A stretch of DNA of 64,000 nt from Aplectana chamaeleonis (lineage: Eukaryota > Nematoda > Chromadorea > Rhabditida > Cosmocercidae), in the NCBI GenBank assembly GCA_029168955.1, contig JAPDOI010001371.1:1-64000 (forward strand), written 5' to 3'. This document shows positions 1-9,760 of this stretch, piece after piece (position 1 is the stretch's first letter; each line of letters starts with the position of its first letter). The notes beneath the pieces were generated by a model. The model did no database searches, was not told the origin of the DNA, and saw only the letters and a list, made by a program, of their open reading frames with translations. A program made the translations under genes and the position numbers.

Positions 1-1039
1 TCTGCAGAGGCGTGCAAGCGAGGATGCAGTGTCCCAACGCTACCAGTCAGCCGCCGGTTCAATTGTTTCGAGAGCGGCGACACGAGCCTCGAGTACAGGG
101 AGCACAAGCGGAAGGCCTTCATTTACGGTGGATGATGACGAAGTCCGGTCGCTGTATCAAGGAGAAGCCGGGAAGCCACCACCCGTGAACTGGCGACGAC
201 GCTCGCTGCAGCAAAGTCCACCATCCACAATCGACTCAACACGCTACCACAAAGCGCCTCTGGCCCGTTGGATCCCCACCGTCTGACACGGACGCCAACA
301 TGCAGAGCGCGTGGCCGTCTCGGCCAGTCCCTCCTCCTTCGCTCCGCATCGCAAAGGAGGTTTCTCGAGAATCCCGGTCACCAGTAGATTAGAGCTGGGT
401 CCTCTACGACAACGTCGCCCGCCGTCGCCGTCTGGATCCCGCGCGGAGAAAAAGCCGCCGACGACAAAGCCGACCCGCACCGCAATGAAGATCATGCTCC
501 TGCTGCTGGTGGGACACCAAGGGCATGCTGTACTTCGAAGCTGCTCCCGCAAGCGCGTAGTTGGTCACCGCCTCCATCTACACCGATCAGCTCGAGAAAC
601 TAGGCGCCGCCATCCGAGAAAAGCTGTCCCCGACGGCCCGGTCCACCTGCTGCAATTTTCGACAACGCGCCCCCACGTGGCGATGGAGACCCAGCAGAAG
701 TTGGCGACGCTCGGCTGGGAGACGGTTGCCCATCTCGCCGCGCGTATTCCCGGACATCGCTCCTCCGAATACCACTAGCCTCCGCCCGCTGAAGCACCAT
801 TTGGCTGGAAGAAATTTACCAATTACGACAACCTCCGTCCGACATTCGCGGATCTCTCGAAATGTGCCCCAGAGTTCTGAGAGAGAAGGGGGCATCGGCG
901 ACCTGCCCAATCGATGCTGAAGCCACTGTTGTGGATAACTGTGGTGATTATATTTGATGATTAGATCCTTGTTTTCGATAAAGTTGAGAAAATTAAAAAT
1001 GGTGAAATTTTCGGACCAAGAATTGTTGGATCAACCTGG
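1..1039 (+). pseudogene. Mariner-family element, left-arm copy, 5' truncated by the window edge
   Basis: This is the inverted partner of the element at 7298-8546. Pieces of mariner transposase are spread over several frames: the helix-turn-helix and DDDEV region around 100-290, the VTAS..YTDQLEKL region around 561-620, and the C-terminal GIGDLPNR around 890-920. Frameshifts have destroyed the reading frame. The terminal repeat, reading GGTGAAATTTTCGGACCAAG and ending CAACCTGG, lies at about 999-1039 and is followed by the TA target at 1040-1041. A TAG at the first-catalytic-Asp position (GATTAGAGC) is shared with the right-arm copy. Confidence 0.85.
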
Positions 1040-1560
1040 TAGTTAGGCTGTTCATAATTGATGAGTGGAATCCATTCCATGCTGCCTCGATTGCACGCTT
1101 TCAGCTTCGCGACTGAATGAAACTGGCGATTCTTCATGCAAACCTATCTGACGACGATTCCCCACAGGGTTCTCCACCTGAATTTTTCAGTTAGAACTAC
1201 AGGACTGGCTACGTCAGGGAAGCGATGTTATGCGATCGTTGAGCCACTCTCCGTTGACCGGATTGCGTGGATGCTTCCGTTATCCTGCTGGAAAACATGG
1301 CGTCTGACGATTTGCTTCGGCGTCATGAAGAGAAGAAGGCGTGACCTGAGGGTGGTTTGGTAAACACGCGAGTGCATCTTGGTGGGATACGAACGCTAAT
1401 CTCAAAACCGAGGTAACTGCAGAACGCGCCCCACACCATTTAACTTCCTCCTACCTTCAAACTTATTTACGTCGGCTGAAGTTGACTGAATTCTTCCGGG
1501 GATCGAGCCACTAAACCTTTGAGCCGTCCTTCCGTCCAGTCAATCTTCTTTTCGTCTGAA
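1040..1560 (-). pseudogene. Tc3-like transposase relic, left arm
   Basis: The reverse strand carries broken pieces of a Tc1/Tc3-type transposase C-terminal half. They correspond to the better-preserved copy at 6780-7295, with the NPVENLWGI-like, FQQDN-like and FSRR-like segments in the same order. Stops and frameshifts interrupt all frames. It abuts the mariner terminal repeat at the TA dinucleotide 1040-1041, which suggests that the mariner inserted into or beside the older Tc3-like element before the arms were duplicated. Confidence 0.7.
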
Positions 1561-3433
1561 AACACGACCTGATCATTTGTTTCTGGGGAACAAAGAGTCT
1601 ACTGTAAGGCAATCAGGTAAAACCTTCCTACTTTTTTGTCCAGTCTCTTGTCAGATTACATTCAGCAGACTTTAGTCGCAATAGCCTTGTGTACGATTCG
1701 GTGAGTCGTTGGGTTTTCACATTACTGGCTTCTCTCCCGATATGAACGCTGCTCGAGAATCACCGTCGGAACCGTAGATCTCGGATGACGTAAGGTGCAT
1801 CCGAATGAGAATGGCGGCTAATGCGGCGTCGCGTTCGCCGCTCTCGAACGAAGCATGCGAAAAGTCCCCACCGCCATCGACTACGAACGGGGGCCGGGAT
1901 CGGCTGGCAGCAAGCACTGCGCCGATCAATCAGCTCTGCAGACGGTGGAGAGGGACGGCTGTCGTTGAAATTCAACACTCGTCCGATAAGCCGGCACACG
2001 CGGCAGCCGCCTCCCAAGCACACATCGCCTGCCGCGTGGGCCGCCATTCTAATTCGGACACTCTTTAGTTGTAGGTCTGCGCGAATGTGATTGGCAAACG
2101 ACGTACTGTATGAAGCTTCCTTCAAAAATCTGGCCTCGCTCTTCATTAGCGGGACACCTGTCGGTGACGGCCGTGGAATCGGAGTGCACCGTATAGTTCA
2201 GAACCCTTTCGAATGCAGATGAAACACAACACTGTGAGAACGCTCGGTTACGACCGGATATGCTGCTGCCTGTGCGATGGAGAACGTCACTTTGGTTGCG
2301 CGATCATGCTTCGGAATCCGGCAACACAACTCGATGCACTGTCAGGAGTTGATCCCCGTCTCTGCCTGACCTCACTTTTGTAATGTGTTTAGATCGAGAA
2401 AACTCCTTCGCGACGCTCTCGCCTTTACAGTAGAAGCTGGAAGTTAACAGCGCATCCTCACTAGTGGTCATATGGTTTTGAAACAGCATGAAATTAAAAT
2501 CGTTTTTATAAAAAGAATTCAAATCCATAAACAGAAGCGGAATCTCGTACTCCACCCTTATTTTAGACGTGGAATCTGAAAAACACATGTGGCAGAAATT
2601 AGTGGAGCCCTAAATCTTTCAGAAAGGCCCAATATCGGGGGGTGGTCGTATGGTTATGAAACGCTACTTGTATGGCGTGTATGCCATCCAATACGCAGCC
2701 AGAAACCACGGTTCAACTTCTGGGTGAATGTGGGGTTAGTAGCAGTTATTTTGTTGAACTGGACCACGAGGTTGGTAGATGCTTTTTTTGGCTCACGCGA
2801 CAGTTTCGGTGGGATCACACTCGTTATCAGACCCCTGCCAGGAAACTTGCTAGAGGACTAGCAGCATAGAACGCTTGGCGGGAAGCCCAGGAGTAATAGA
2901 TCGAAACTACTACCTTCACCTTCGACGTTGTGAGTAACCGTTCTATGCTGCTGAAGAGTCACTCCAGCGAGTTTTCTGGTACGGCTTTGAAGACAGCATG
3001 ATCCCGGCTGAATAGTTTCCTTGTGCAAGTCGCAAGTAAATATGGGTATGTCTAGCGAATGAGTTTCAAAATCATATTAGCATGAATGTACGTACGAAGT
3101 TGCCTGGGTCCCAAACTTGCAAATAACATGAAAAGCTCAGATAAACCACAAGTATCTTTGATTTTTGTATCCACATATCTGGCGAATAACTTGATTCGAA
3201 ATGTCTGACCAGAGGACCTCGCCAGCCACGCAGATGGGCTACAACAAAGCCTGTGGATCTTTCTTGGTCAATTCCCTTTCCGAATCTGTAATTGTATTTT
3301 GCATTGGATATCGTCAAGTTATAACTGGAAAGAGGTTACTACGCTGTAATTCATGGATTTTTGTGTGATTCTTGTGTAATCAGGCCCGAGTACTTTGTGT
3401 AGCTGAACAGTAGAACCACGGTATCGGCAGATA
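1561..3433. other. Noncoding part of the left arm
   Basis: No gene is recognisable here. Short open frames on both strands are mirrored by frames in the right arm (4981-6780) and so reflect duplicated repeat DNA. 2440-2680 is one copy of a dispersed repeat also found at about 5720-5960 (inverted) and 8650-8880 (direct). 2855-2965 contains a small internal inverted repeat around AGCAGCATAGAACG. Confidence 0.6.
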
Positions 3434-3500
3434 TTGTTAAGTTTACAGAACCCAAGCGGTCCCGCTAACGAAAATTGGCAGAGCTTGGCGGGCGCTCGTG

Positions 3501-3750
3501 TTAAAGGCGTAGTACACCCTCAGATTAGAATTTTGAGATTTTCGTGTAACTGTAGTAGAAGACTCCTCTCTTATATAACACTTGCCGAATGCGAAATCTC
3601 AATTCCTCCGAATAGGCATAGAGATATAAGCGACCACCACAGGGCCAGACCTCCTTCGCTCACCACCACGGGCCACACCCCCTACCAGATTTCTGAACTC
3701 GATAGAGAGACTAGATGGATGGATGAATTCTCAACAAGTAGCTTCTCAAC
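3501..3750 (-). mobile_element. Truncated TTAA-flanked MITE in the left arm
   Basis: TTAA at 3501-3504 is followed by AGGCGTAGTACACC, the terminal repeat of the element seen complete at 4492-4978 in the opposite orientation. Similarity stops at about 3750, where unrelated Penelope-like sequence begins. The left-arm MITE is therefore cut by the event that created the asymmetric spacer. Confidence 0.7.
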
Positions 3751-3764
3751 AAGTTCCGGATACG

Positions 3765-3887
3765 GCCGAGAGAATAATTAGAGAAGCGCTAGAAATAAAG
3801 ATGAATGCACCGCCCATGAACAACCGGGAAGAGATGAAGGACGCGATGAGGATACTGACTATCCGGCACGATGACAGTGGTCACTGA
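3765..3887 (+). pseudogene. C-terminal fragment of a Penelope-like retroelement protein
   Basis: A 40-codon frame ends at TGA 3885-3887 and includes ERIIREALEIKMNAPPMNNR. Family knowledge: a basic segment of the form I-R-E-(A/S)-(L/I)-E-I-(K/R) ... P-x-(M/L)-N is typical of the C-terminal end of GIY-YIG endonuclease domains in Penelope-like elements. The remaining protein is missing upstream, where the MITE arm begins. The hammerhead-like motif 170 bases downstream fits the 3' repeat of such an element. The family assignment rests on a short match. Confidence 0.5.
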
Positions 3888-4056
3888 AAATGAACGCCGC
3901 TCTGCTCATTCGCTCCTACAGCACTGCTGAAGCTGGCCGACCACCGAGACGGTTTATCCCTCCCGCCCTAACACCGTGCCGCTGCTAGGTATGCATCGCT
4001 TGAATATTGTGGGTAATAGTTTGCGCAAAATTTTCTATGTGATAACGATTACAGCC

Positions 4057-4090
4057 GCGCGAAGAAGGGTCTATGACCCGAAACGTTGCG
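4057..4090 (+). ncRNA. Hammerhead-ribozyme-like motif of a Penelope-like element
   Basis: The sequence reads CGCGAAGAA, then stem GGGTC (4067-4071), loop TAT, GACCC (4075-4079), then GAAAC (4080-4084) and GTTGCG, followed by an AATAAA. This order matches the core of a hammerhead ribozyme (CUGANGA, stem II, GAAA), which is known in the terminal repeats of Penelope-like elements. The conserved U at position 4 is C here, so self-cleavage is doubtful. A related motif at 20045-20076 keeps the stem by different base pairs. Confidence 0.45.
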
Positions 4091-4491
4091 AATAAAGAGG
4101 TTGGTCAACATCTTCAACCGCATAGCGATCTTCGAAAACTTATCTCGACAACACTACAAAATGAAGCTCAGGAATCAAGAAATATTAAAATTTGTATGTT
4201 GTTGGCATATGAAGTAGCTGGAGAAGGTTATCATTACGGCCACTTTGAGCAATTTTCAATAAATCGGGGTGTGGATCAAAGAGTTTTTCCGGACCGGCTT
4301 CCAAAAATGGTTGCCTTGGTTTGACTCCGAGTAAAATTTCTTTTTCGATTTTTTTTCTCTCATGCCATGGTGGTGATCGGTTTGGGCTTAAAATATTTTC
4401 ACTGTCCTCCTGAACAGGCAAAAATAGCCCTATGAGGCGTTCCGTTTTTTTTTTCGGAAGATTCTATCAACATCTCGGCAAGCACTTTTAA

Positions 4492-4978
4492 AGGCACAGG
4501 ACACCCCAGAAATTATTCTCTAGATTTTATGCTTATTTTGGAGAGAGCCACTCTCCGATCACAACGGTATCTCTGAAATCGTCCAAGACCCACCACGAAC
4601 GGAGATATGGCTCCTTGAAAACGCCTGCATTTTGAGGGCGAAAACTTGGTTGACGAGTTGTCTCAGGCCTGTATTTCTCTTCATTCGCAATCGCTGCACG
4701 AGATCAAAACAGGATGAGGAGATAGACCGGTATTGGATTGAAGAACAGCTACTTGTTGAGAATTCATCCATCCATCTAGTCTCTCTATCGAGTTCAGAAA
4801 TCTGGTAGGGGGTGTGGCCCGTGGTGGTGAGCGAAGGAGGTCGGGCCTGTGGTGGTCGCTTATATCTCGCCTATTCGGAGGAATTGAGATTTCGCATTCG
4901 GCAAGTGTTATATAAGAGAGGTCTTCTACACAGTTACACGAAAATCTCAAAATTCTAATCTGAGGGTGTACTACGCCT
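4492..4978. mobile_element. TTAA-flanked MITE, AGGCACAGGACACC family (copy 1)
   Basis: The 487-base element starts AGGCACAGGACACCC and ends GGTGTACTACGCCT, with TTAA on both sides (4488-4491 and 4979-4982). It is non-coding. A second complete copy lies at 45269-45726 and a truncated one at 3501-3750. A TTAA target is typical of the piggyBac superfamily, but these termini do not begin with the usual piggyBac CCC, so membership is an inference from the target only. Confidence 0.8.
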
Positions 4979-6779
4979 TTAACACGAGCGCCCGCCAAGC
5001 TCTGCCCATTTTCGTTAGCGGGACCGCTCGGGTTCTGTAAACTTGAATACAATATCTGTTTTGTTACTGTGGTTCTACTGTTCAATACACAAAGCACTCG
5101 CTCGATACACAAGAATTACAAAAAAAAATATGAATTACAGCGTATTAACTTTTTCCAGTTATAACTTGACGTGATATCCATTGCAAAATACAATTACAGA
5201 TTCGGAAAGGGAATTGACCAAGAAAGATCCACAGGCTTTCATTAGCCCATGCGTGGCTGGCGAGGTCCTCTGGTCAGACATTTCGAATCAAGTTATTCGC
5301 TAGATATGTGGATAAAATCAAGATACTTGTGGTTTATCTGAGCTTTTCATGTTATTTGCAAGTTTGGGACCTGCAAGTAACTTACATGGGCATACCCATG
5401 TTACTTGCGACTTTTGAAACTATTCGGCGGGATCGCCGTCTTCAGAGCCGTACCAGAAAACTCGCTGGAGGACCAGCAGCATAGAACGGTTCTAACGTCG
5501 AGTGGTAGCAGTTTCGATCTGTGCTCCGCTTCCCGCCAAGCGTTCTATGCTGCTGGTCCTCTAGCAAGTTTCCTGGCAGGGGTCTGATAACGGTGATCCC
5601 ACCGAAACGTGCGTGAGCCAAAAAAGCATCTACCAACCTCGTGGTCCAGTTCAACAAAATAACTGCTACTAACCCATATTCACCCAGAAGTTGAACCGTG
5701 GTTTCGGCTGCGTATTGGATGGCATGCCATACAGTGCGTTTCATAACCATACGACCACCCCCGATATTGGCCTTTCTGAAAGATTTAGGGCTCCACTAAT
5801 TTCGCCAATGTGTTTTTCAGATTCCACGTCTAAAATAAGGGTGGAGTACGAGATTCCGCTTCTGTTTATGGATTTGAATTCTTTTTATAGAAACGATTTT
5901 AATTTCATGCTGTTTCAAAACCATACGACCACTAGTGAGGATGCGCTGTTAACTTCCCTTCTACCGTAGCGAGAGCGTCGCGAAGGGTTTTCTCGTTCTA
6001 AACACATTACAAAAGTAGGTCAGCAGAGACGGGAATCAACTCCGACAGTGCATCGAGTTGTGTTGCCGGATTCCGAAGATCGCGCAACGAAGTGACGTTC
6101 TCCATCGCACAGGCAGCAGCATCCGGTCGTAATCGAGCGTTCTCACAGTGTTGTGTTTCTGCATTCGAAGGGTTCTGAACTATACGGTGCACTCCGATTC
6201 CACGGCCGTCACCGACAGGTGTCCGCTAATGAAGAGCGACAGATTTTGAAGGAAGCTTCATACAGTTCGTCGTTTGCCAATCACATTCGCGCAGACCTAC
6301 AACTAAAGTGTGCCCGAATTAGAATGGCGGCCCACGCGGCAGGCGTGCTTGGGAGGCGGCCGTCGCGTGTGCCGGCAGCGGATGAGTGTTGGATTTCAAC
6401 GACAGCCGTCCCCTCTCCCACCGTCTGCAGAGCTGATTGATCGGCGCAGTGCTTGCTGCCAGCCGATCCCGGCCCCGTTCGTAGTCGATGGCGGTGGGGA
6501 CTTTTCGCATGCTCGTTCGAGAGCGGCGAACGCGACGGCCGCATTAGCCGCCATTCTCATTCGGATGCACCTTACGTCATCCGAGATCTACGGTTCCGAC
6601 GGTGATTTCGAGCAGCATTCACATCGGGAGAGAAGCCGTAATGAAAACCCCACGACTCACCGAACGTCACAAGGCTGTGCGACTAAAGTCTGCTGAATGT
6701 AATCTGACAAGAGACTGGACAAAAGTAGGAGGGTTTTACCCTATTGCCTTACAGACTCTTTGTTCCCAGAAATAAATGA

Positions 6780-7295
6780 TCAGGTCGTGTTTTCGAATGA
6801 AAAGAAGATTGACTTGGACGGAGAGGACGGCTCAAAGGTTTAGTGGCTCGATCCCCGGAAGAATTCAGTCAACTTCAGCCGACGTAAATAAGTTTGGTGG
6901 AGGAAGTTAAATGGTGTGGGGCGCGTTCTGCAGTTACTCGGTTTTGAGATTAGCGTTCGTATCTACCAAGATGCACTCGCGTGTTTACCAGACCACCCTC
7001 GGGTCACACCTTCTTCTCTTCATGACGCCGACAAATCGTCAGAGCCATGTTTTCCAGCAGGATAACGGAAGCATCCACGCAATCCGGTCAACGGAGAGTG
7101 GCTCAAATCGCATAACATCGCTTCCCTGACGTAGCCAGTCTGTAGTTCTAACCGAAATCCAGTGGAGAACCTGTGGGGAATCGTCGTCAGATAGGTTTGC
7201 ATGAAGAATCGCCAGTTTCATTCAGTCGCGAAGCTGAAACGTGCAATCGAGGCAGCATGGAACGGATTCGACTCATCAATTATGAACAGCCTAAC
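6780..7295 (+). pseudogene. Tc3-like transposase relic, right arm
   Basis: The conceptual translation runs through frameshifts and stops but preserves the order of a Tc1/Tc3 transposase catalytic half. There is VFSNEKKIDLDGEDGSKV near 6790-6840 (first catalytic Asp region), then FSRR, GGGS and MVWGAF near 6870-6925. FQQDNGSIH follows near 7050-7080 (second Asp), then NPVENLWGIVVRQV near 7160-7200 and a WNGFDSSIMNSL tail to 7295. At least three inactivating changes are visible. It ends at the TA used by the mariner at 7298. Confidence 0.8.
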
Positions 7296-7297
7296 TA

Positions 7298-8546
7298 CCA
7301 GGTTGTCCAATAATTCTTGTCCGAAAATTTCACCATTTTTAATTTTTCTCAACTTTATCGAAAAACAAGTCTAATCATCAATATAATCACCACAGTTATC
7401 CACAACAGTGGCCCATCGATTGGGCAGGTCGCCGATGCCCTTCTCCCAGAACTCCGGGGGCTGCGACTCGAAGAAGTCCGCGATGTCGGATTTGAGGTTG
7501 TCGTAGTTGGTGAAATTTCTTCCGGCCAAATGGTGCTTCAGCGGGCAGAACAAGTGGTATTCGGAGGGGGCGATGTCCGGGGAATACGGCAGATGGGCAA
7601 CCGTCTCCCAGCCGAGCGTCGCCAACTTCTGCTGGGTCTCCATCGCCACGTGGGGGCGCGCGTTGTCGTGCAGCAGGTGGACCGAGGCCCGTCGGGGACG
7701 CTTTTCTCGGATGGCGGCGGCTAGTTTCTCGAGCTGATCGGTGTAGATGGAGGCGGTGACCAACCTGCCTTGCGGGAGCAGCTCGAAGTACAGCATGCCC
7801 TTGGTGTCCCACCAGCAGCAGAGCATGATCTTCAGCGGGTGCGGGTCGGCTTTCGTCGTCGGCGGCTTTTCTCCGCGCGGGATCCAGACGGCACGGCGGG
7901 CGACGTTGTCGTAGGGGACCCAGCTCTAATCCCCAGTGACCAGGTTCTCGAGAAACTCCTTGCGATGCGGACGAAGGAGGAGGGACTGGCAGACGGCCAC
8001 GCGGCTCTGCTTGTTGGCGTCCGTCAGACGGTGGGGGATCCAACGGGCCAGAACTTTGTGGTAGCGTAAGTTGAGTCGATTGTGGATGGTGGACTTGCTG
8101 CAGCCGAGCGTCGTCGCCAGTTCATGGGTGGTGGCTTCCGGCTTCTCCTTGATACAGCGACGGACTTCGTCATCATCCACCGTAGAAGGCCTCCCGCTGT
8201 GCTCCCTGTCCTCGAGGCTCGTGTCGCCGCTCTCGAAACGATTGAACCAGCGGCTGACTGTGCGTTGGGACACTGCATCCTCCTTGCACGCTCTGCAGAA
8301 GTTGGCGACCGCGGTGCCCGTGTTGTTGCCCAGCAGCCACTCAGAGTACACGAACGTACGAATTCGACCTTGGTCCAATTTAGCTTGTACTGGTAGCTAG
8401 ACGCGACGACTGCGCCTTATATACCCCTAGCGTAGAACTTGGGAGAACATTTCAGAAGGTTCTTACACTTGCCTGATATTATAAGACTTCTAAGGAAAAT
8501 TATAGAATTTTGAAAATTTTCGGACAGGAATTATTGGACGGCCTGA
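7298..8546 (-). mobile_element. Mariner-family transposon, right-arm copy (1249 bp, both ends present)
   Basis: Terminal inverted repeats start CCAGGTTGTCCAATAATTC at 7298 and, on the other strand, TCAGGCCGTCCAATAATTC at 8546; similarity continues through TGTCCGAAAATTT. TA dinucleotides flank both ends (7296-7297 and 8547-8548). Length and structure are those of a full mariner. The single transposase frame is interrupted by one stop, so the element is not autonomous as sequenced. Confidence 0.9.
7371..8378 (-). pseudogene. Mariner transposase with one in-frame stop and an E at the third catalytic position
   Basis: A 335-codon frame on the reverse strand runs from MDQGRIRTF at 8378 to the TAA after YIDD. 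The N-terminal half has two helix-turn-helix segments (SQRTVSRWFNRFESGD, then TTHELATTLGCSKSTIHNRL). The catalytic region contains VTGD, whose next codon is a TAG stop at about 7926-7928, then WWDTKGMLYFELLP, LHDNARPHVA and PYSPDIAPSEYHLF. Mariner transposases normally have a DD34D triad; counting from the Asp of HDNA, the residue after a 34-residue gap is Glu. The stop falls directly after the first catalytic Asp, so the protein as written lacks two thirds of its active site. The stop is shared with the left-arm copy and so predates the arm duplication. Confidence 0.88.
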
Positions 8547-8649
8547 TACAAGTATGCCTCGAAGGCTATTTGAAGTAGCTGAGCAGCCTGGAGGATCTAT
8601 AGACTCTTAAACTTCTGGGTTTCTGCGTTTTTCTTTCAATGAAATGTGT

Positions 8650-8880
8650 CCTGTTAGAGTGGTCGTATGGTTTTGAAACAGCATAAATTAAAAAAGTTGT
8701 TATAAAAAGATTTGAAATGAAAGAAAAGAGACGGAATCTCGTACCCCACCCTTATTTTGGACGTAGAATCTGAAAAACACAACGCCGACAATACTGAACT
8801 TATCATTTTTTTTTCAGGAACCCTAATATCAGGGGTGGTCGTATGGTTATGAGACGCACTGTACGTTCAATATGCAGGCG
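8650..8880 (+). repeat. Dispersed noncoding repeat, third copy
   Basis: It begins GTGGTCGTATGGTTTTGAAA and carries GAATCTCGTACCCCACCC and a second GTGGTCGTATGGTTATGA near the end. The same sequence lies at 2440-2680 in direct orientation and at 5720-5960 inverted. It sits just outside the right-arm mariner. The two internal GTGGTCGTATGGTT boxes are direct repeats about 180 bases apart. Confidence 0.75.
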
Positions 8881-9758
8881 CCGGACACCGTAGAACAACC
8901 TTCGTGACCTGAAATCGAGAACCAGTTGTAAACTGCGATATTCGTTGAGACCCGCGGAGAGAATGCTGAGGAAAATCGTAATATCGTCAAGGAACGTTTT
9001 ACCTGCTAAAGCATTGTCATCAATGTCACAGCACAATAGAGATGCATGGCCTAAGCGGTCTTCGAAACTACGACGGCACTAAAGAAGCTATAAAGGAAAT
9101 CATCTACCTGAGCCGTGGCTACGAGTCGTAGTTAAGGAGAACTGGAGTAAGTCTGCTGCAAGAAATTGGTATCGCTTGGAAACCAGGTAGGGGTACATAC
9201 AGGAACTAGCAAACGAACGAACAATTTTCTAAGCGATTAAACGACCTTGTTAGAATGTAGTCATGGATACTTGAGACATTAGACTGGAGTATCCTCACGG
9301 GAGTCTGGATCTTCAAAAAATATCAGGCCAATGCTCGCTTTCAAACGAGTATATTCCACACAACACCACAATGGGGCTCAGGTTCACATTGTTGCCATTC
9401 ACAATGGCACCCACCAACCTGGCTGATTGAGAATCAAATAGGAGTGTTAGAACTTGTGTATACCTTCTTGTGTATAACTTTTGTATCGACGAGCTTTTCT
9501 GCATTCGGGTGTAACTGGTGATTGTAAAGAGAATTTAACAAAAGATGTCCTGAATGATGCTAATGGCATGTTCCTTACAAGGGAACTTCTTTTGTCAAAA
9601 TCAGCCATTCCGATTGAAGGGTACTTTTGTAGAACCGTTTCTAGACGTGAAGTCCAAATATGCCGTTCGCAGCAGCGTATATTCACTCGGAAAGAAGTTA
9701 TGGGCGCGTTTCGAACCACCCGAATCAAGGCTGAGCCTGACCTTGATTACAGGCCATA
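8881..9758. other. No recognisable feature
   Basis: Only short frames without family similarity and no clear terminal repeats are visible. Confidence 0.4.
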
Positions 9759-9760
9759 TA

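Larger units (their letters stand above)
1..8305. repeat. Giant imperfect inverted repeat (two arms of about 3.6-3.7 kb)
   Basis: The left arm, 1-3750, is the reverse complement of the right arm, 4745-8305, with small indels. Matching blocks are 29-280 with 8030-8278, 1008-1043 with 7294-7330, 1805-2068 with 6281-6544, 2304-2588 with about 5805-6090, and 3434-3750 with 4745-5112. The first bases of the window already lie inside the left arm, so the palindrome continues upstream. Each arm contains a mariner copy, a Tc3-like transposase relic, a dispersed repeat and a TTAA MITE. The spacer 3751-4744 is asymmetric and holds a Penelope-like relic. The arms contain no host gene that I can recognise. 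It could be a real palindromic duplication or a haplotype or assembly artefact; sequence alone does not decide. Confidence 0.85.
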
